Shown here: positions 6,409 to 8,141 of the stretch, piece by piece
Numbering within the stretch: the stretch's first letter is position 1
How the letters are laid out: every line of letters starts with the position of its first letter
Assembly (NCBI GenBank): GCA_018814265.1
Contig: JAHIZU010000241.1
Location: 1-8,141 of the forward strand
DNA length: 8,141 bases
Source: Candidatus Margulisiibacteriota bacterium
GTDB taxonomy: Bacteria > Margulisbacteria > WOR-1 > O2-12-FULL-45-9
Reading direction: 5' to 3'
Made by a program: the position numbers and the translations under genes
The notes under the pieces: generated by a model
Told to the model about the DNA's origin: nothing
Seen by the model: only the letters and a program-made list of their open reading frames with translations
Database searches by the model: none

Positions 6409-6483
6409 CTAATTACTACCTCCCTGCCTGCCGGCCCGCTTCGCCGCGAGGCGAGCAGGCAGGCGCTCCAACATGAGATTCAT
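6409..6483 (-). other. 24-codon mini-ORF bridging atpF and atpA
   Basis: An ATG overlapping the atpF stop (ATGA, 6483-6480) opens a 24-codon frame. It runs through the palindromic insert and ends at TAG (6411-6409), 3 nt before the atpA ATG. The peptide (MNLMLERLPA at its start) is basic and has no known motif, so a function for it is unlikely. Its likely effect is to carry ribosomes from the atpF stop to the atpA start, keeping translational coupling after the insertion. Whether it is translated cannot be seen from the sequence. Confidence 0.35.
6423..6463. repeat. Compound GC-rich palindrome between atpF and atpA
   Basis: CCTGCCTGC (6423-6431) pairs perfectly with GCAGGCAGG (6455-6463). 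Nested inside is a second hairpin, TCGCC-GCGA-GGCGA (6441-6454), with an unpaired CGGCCCGCT on one side. No T-run follows on the minus strand, where the hairpin abuts the atpA Shine-Dalgarno. It could act as an RNA structure affecting atpA translation or message stability rather than as a terminator. Confidence 0.7.
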
Positions 6484-6800
6484 TGTCTGATTACTACCTC
6501 TGCACCAATTGAGTTCTTAACCAGATCCTGGATCTGGGAAGATGCCAAACCAGTACTGCCTTGATTATCAGGGATCAAAACTATGTTCAGGTCGGGTTTT
6601 TGGTTTAATTTTGATATTTCCTCCTGGAGATCAACGGCCAGCCTTTCGGTAATAAAGATCAAAGCTGGTTCCTTTTTGTTGGTTGCAGTCTCAAGAGCTG
6701 CTTTAGCGTCAGCCGCACTGTCTGCCGGATAGGTCTCAATGCCCAGGATAGGTAAGGGAGCGATCAAATATTTGGGCGCGATGATCTTGATCTTACGCAT
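6480..6800 (-). CDS. atpF: V/A-type ATPase subunit F (central stalk)
   Basis: The protein has 106 residues, normal for subunit F. It shows the expected alternating Rossmann-like pattern: KIIAPKYLIAPLPILGIET, ADAKAALETA, EPALIFITERLA (44-55), LNIVLIPDNQGST (71-83), and the C-terminal helix QDLVKNSIGAEVVI. Subunit F binds D in the rotating shaft and can regulate hydrolysis through its C-terminal helix. The start overlaps the end of atpC by 8 nt, with a weak GAGTGA Shine-Dalgarno just upstream. Its last codons are duplicated upstream of atpA. Confidence 0.93.
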   Translation of the reverse strand: MRKIKIIAPKYLIAPLPILGIETYPADSAADAKAALETATNKKEPALIFITERLAVDLQEEISKLNQKPDLNIVLIPDNQGSTGLASSQIQDLVKNSIGAEVVIRQ

Positions 6801-7788
6801 AATTCACTCGCAACCTGGCTTTTATTTGCTCGGATCCCACGTAGTTGTTCTTGCTGACAAGAATAAAACGCAAAGTTTTGATCTCAGCCTCTTTGGCCAG
6901 GAAAAAACCGACCAGCGGCTCGAGGCCTGAGTTCAGGTATTTTGCCTTGCGGAATTGCTCGATAATAAAATCATCCATTAGTTTTTCCAGCAGAAAAACA
7001 GAGCCGTTTTCAGCCAGCTGTGACCAGCCGGAAGCTATGGCCGGGAAATAAGGAGTAAAGCTTAAACGAGAACCGATATCCTCGAGGTTTTTATCAAGCT
7101 GGTCAAGCAAAGTATCCTGGCCAATTAATCCCGGCTCAAGCAAAACGGCCTGCAAAAACTTTTTGTCTTTTTTAAGCTGTTGGGCGCGAACCAGGGCCTT
7201 GATATTTATCAGGTCGATCTGGTGATTGGCCAGGTTTTTTATGAGCGGCGAAGGGGAAAGATTGCAGGCCATTTTTAGATAAGCGAAATAGTGCTTGTCA
7301 AGAATCATGTCCAGCAGCTGGGGGTCGTGCTGCTTTTTATAGGAGCTTTTTGCCGTATCGATGACAGCAACTATTTCATTATCATTGATCTCATTTATGC
7401 CCTCAAAAACATAGAGCCTTAGATTGTCAAAACCGATGGTTCCGGCTCTGGAAAACAGTTGGAATTTTTCCGCCTGTCCAAAGTAACCCCGGATCTGGAT
7501 CTTTAAGTTTAGATAATCGTATTTTCTGAACAGGGCGGTCAGAATAATGTTTTCTGGGGCCAGCCTGTCCAGCAGCTGTTTTAAGGAGAGCGTTTCCAGT
7601 TCCAGCAGCTCTTCAAAATCAAAAGGCCTTTTCAGTTTGGGCAGGTTTTCCGCATAAGGTGTTTCCGAGAGGACGCTAAAGGCGCCGGAGAAATCCGCTG
7701 CCGCTGCCATGCGCTCCAGTTGGGCAGTGGTCAGCAGCCTGGCTTCTAATGATCTTACTCTGCCTGCTCCGTAATAGAATTCATTCAT
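6793..7788 (-). CDS. atpC: V/A-type ATPase subunit C (rotor-stator coupling, AC39 family)
   Basis: The protein has 331 residues, normal for the family. The N-terminus MNEFYYGAGRVRSLEARLLT, then NIILTALFRKYDYLNLKIQI (79-98), and the later DFIIEQFRKAKYLNSGLEPLVGFFLAKEAEIKTLRFILVSK region with its conserved 'FFLAKEAEIKTLRFI' core are characteristic of subunit C. It is an all-helical, funnel-shaped protein that joins the D-F shaft to the membrane ring of K subunits. It starts 3 nt after the atpE stop with no clear Shine-Dalgarno, and overlaps atpF by 8 nt, so it is probably translated by coupling. Confidence 0.94.
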   Translation of the reverse strand: MNEFYYGAGRVRSLEARLLTTAQLERMAAAADFSGAFSVLSETPYAENLPKLKRPFDFEELLELETLSLKQLLDRLAPENIILTALFRKYDYLNLKIQIRGYFGQAEKFQLFSRAGTIGFDNLRLYVFEGINEINDNEIVAVIDTAKSSYKKQHDPQLLDMILDKHYFAYLKMACNLSPSPLIKNLANHQIDLINIKALVRAQQLKKDKKFLQAVLLEPGLIGQDTLLDQLDKNLEDIGSRLSFTPYFPAIASGWSQLAENGSVFLLEKLMDDFIIEQFRKAKYLNSGLEPLVGFFLAKEAEIKTLRFILVSKNNYVGSEQIKARLRVNYA

Positions 7789-7791
7789 GGT

Positions 7792-8141
7792 TTATTTACC
7801 AAATAAGACCTGGGCTGCCTCGACCTCTGTTTCTTCTCTAATCCTGGCGATCTCAGCTGGAGAAAGTTTTTTCTCCTTTTGTATTTCGTTGTAGATCGAG
7901 CCAAGGATCTTTTGCTTTTCTTCCAACAAGGCTTTGCGCGTGTTCAGCCTGGCCGGGACCAGGATGGCTCTTTTGGCTTCTTCAACCCGCAGCGCTGTTT
8001 CCCGCTCTCCAGCTGCTCTGAGCTCGGTCATTTTTTGCTCCTGCGACTGGTTGAGCTTCCTGATCATCTGCTCTGATTCCTGCTTGATCTTGTTGGCTTC
8101 AGCTCCAGCGTCCTGGAGTATCTTTTTTTCGATTTCCTGAA
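7792..8141 (-). CDS. atpE: V/A-type ATPase subunit E, 5' end beyond the window, unusually short
   Basis: The frame is open to the window edge, so the start is not visible; 115 residues can be read (QEIEKKILQDAGAEANKIKQ onward). An internal ATG at 8067 has no Shine-Dalgarno and is probably not the start. The visible part is a charged coiled coil followed by RLNTRKALLEEKQKILGSIY, the pattern seen where the E helix enters its globular domain. The typical E subunit (188 residues in Thermus) continues about 90 residues more. Here the protein stops after LSPAEIARIREETEVEAAQV plus LFGK, and atpC follows after 3 nt. E forms the peripheral stalk with subunit G. The gene's place before atpC supports E rather than G, but a G-like role cannot be excluded. 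Confidence 0.75.
   Translation of the reverse strand, partial: QEIEKKILQDAGAEANKIKQESEQMIRKLNQSQEQKMTELRAAGERETALRVEEAKRAILVPARLNTRKALLEEKQKILGSIYNEIQKEKKLSPAEIARIREETEVEAAQVLFGK

Larger units (their letters stand above)
6402..6500. mobile_element. Small palindromic insertion flanked by 21-bp direct repeats (MITE-like)
   Basis: Two 21-bp copies, 6402-6422 and 6480-6500, differ at one base. On the minus strand each begins GAGGTAGTAAT, then C or T, then AGACAATGA. Copy one is the last six codons and stop of atpF; copy two is the ribosome binding site and start region of atpA. The 57 bp between (6423-6479) are mostly a GC-rich palindrome. Without the insert, atpF TGA and atpA ATG would overlap as ATGA, the same layout as atpA/atpB. 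The simplest reading is an insertion with target duplication, or a tandem duplication carrying a palindrome. No transposase is present. Confidence 0.65.

Noticed and set aside
6423..6463. Palindrome between atpF and atpA as an intrinsic terminator
   Set aside because: No T-run follows the stem on the minus strand, and a terminator in the middle of the ATPase operon would be unlikely.

Overview
The window holds most of a V/A-type (rotary) ATPase operon, and a small accessory region downstream of it. Everything is on the minus strand except one gene at the left end. The ATPase genes are bacterial in style: they are tightly packed or overlapping, and the order E-C-F-A-B-D is the one known from Thermus. 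The tRNA-His (G-1 and an encoded CCA) and the SrkA-type kinase are also bacterial. Bacteria with a V/A-type ATPase include Thermus/Deinococcus, spirochaetes, chlamydiae and many uncultured phyla. The heptameric repeats, palindromic insertions and protein divergence suggest an uncultured lineage (Margulisbacteria/Saganbacteria or Omnitrophota would be reasonable first guesses), but the sequence alone does not settle the phylum.

Right to left along the minus strand: atpE (cut by the window edge and unusually short), atpC, atpF, atpA, atpB and atpD (about 8141-2656). Junctions are 3-nt gaps or overlaps, except atpF/atpA, where 57 bp holding a GC-rich palindrome sit between two near-identical 21-bp direct repeats. 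One repeat is the end of atpF and the other is the ribosome binding site and start of atpA. This looks like an insertion that split an ancestral ATGA stop/start overlap. The membrane subunits I and K are not in the window and are presumably further upstream. Next to atpD is a gene for a 79-residue helical protein of unknown function (2343-2582). It is followed by a two-gene unit: an exported protein of unknown function (1759-2280) and a SrkA/YihE-family protein kinase (798-1757). A tRNA-His gene with its own strong promoter ends the minus-strand block (679-753).

On the plus strand, converging on the tRNA, is a 150-residue protein (145-597). It joins a lysine-rich, histone-H1-like N-terminal tail to a beta-barrel resembling translation factor domain 2.

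A theme running through the window is short heptameric (7-bp) tandem repeats. They occur in intergenic DNA, at the stop codon of atpD, and inside the srkA-like coding sequence. Two of these arrays are G-rich and fit the canonical G-quadruplex pattern on the plus strand. Together with the two GC-rich palindromes in the ATPase operon, they suggest a genome with active small repeats. I found no CRISPR array, transposase, integrase or obvious defence system. The most unusual items are the atpF/atpA insertion with its coupling mini-ORF, the truncated E subunit, the heptad array inside the kinase gene, and the lysine-tailed translation-factor-like protein.
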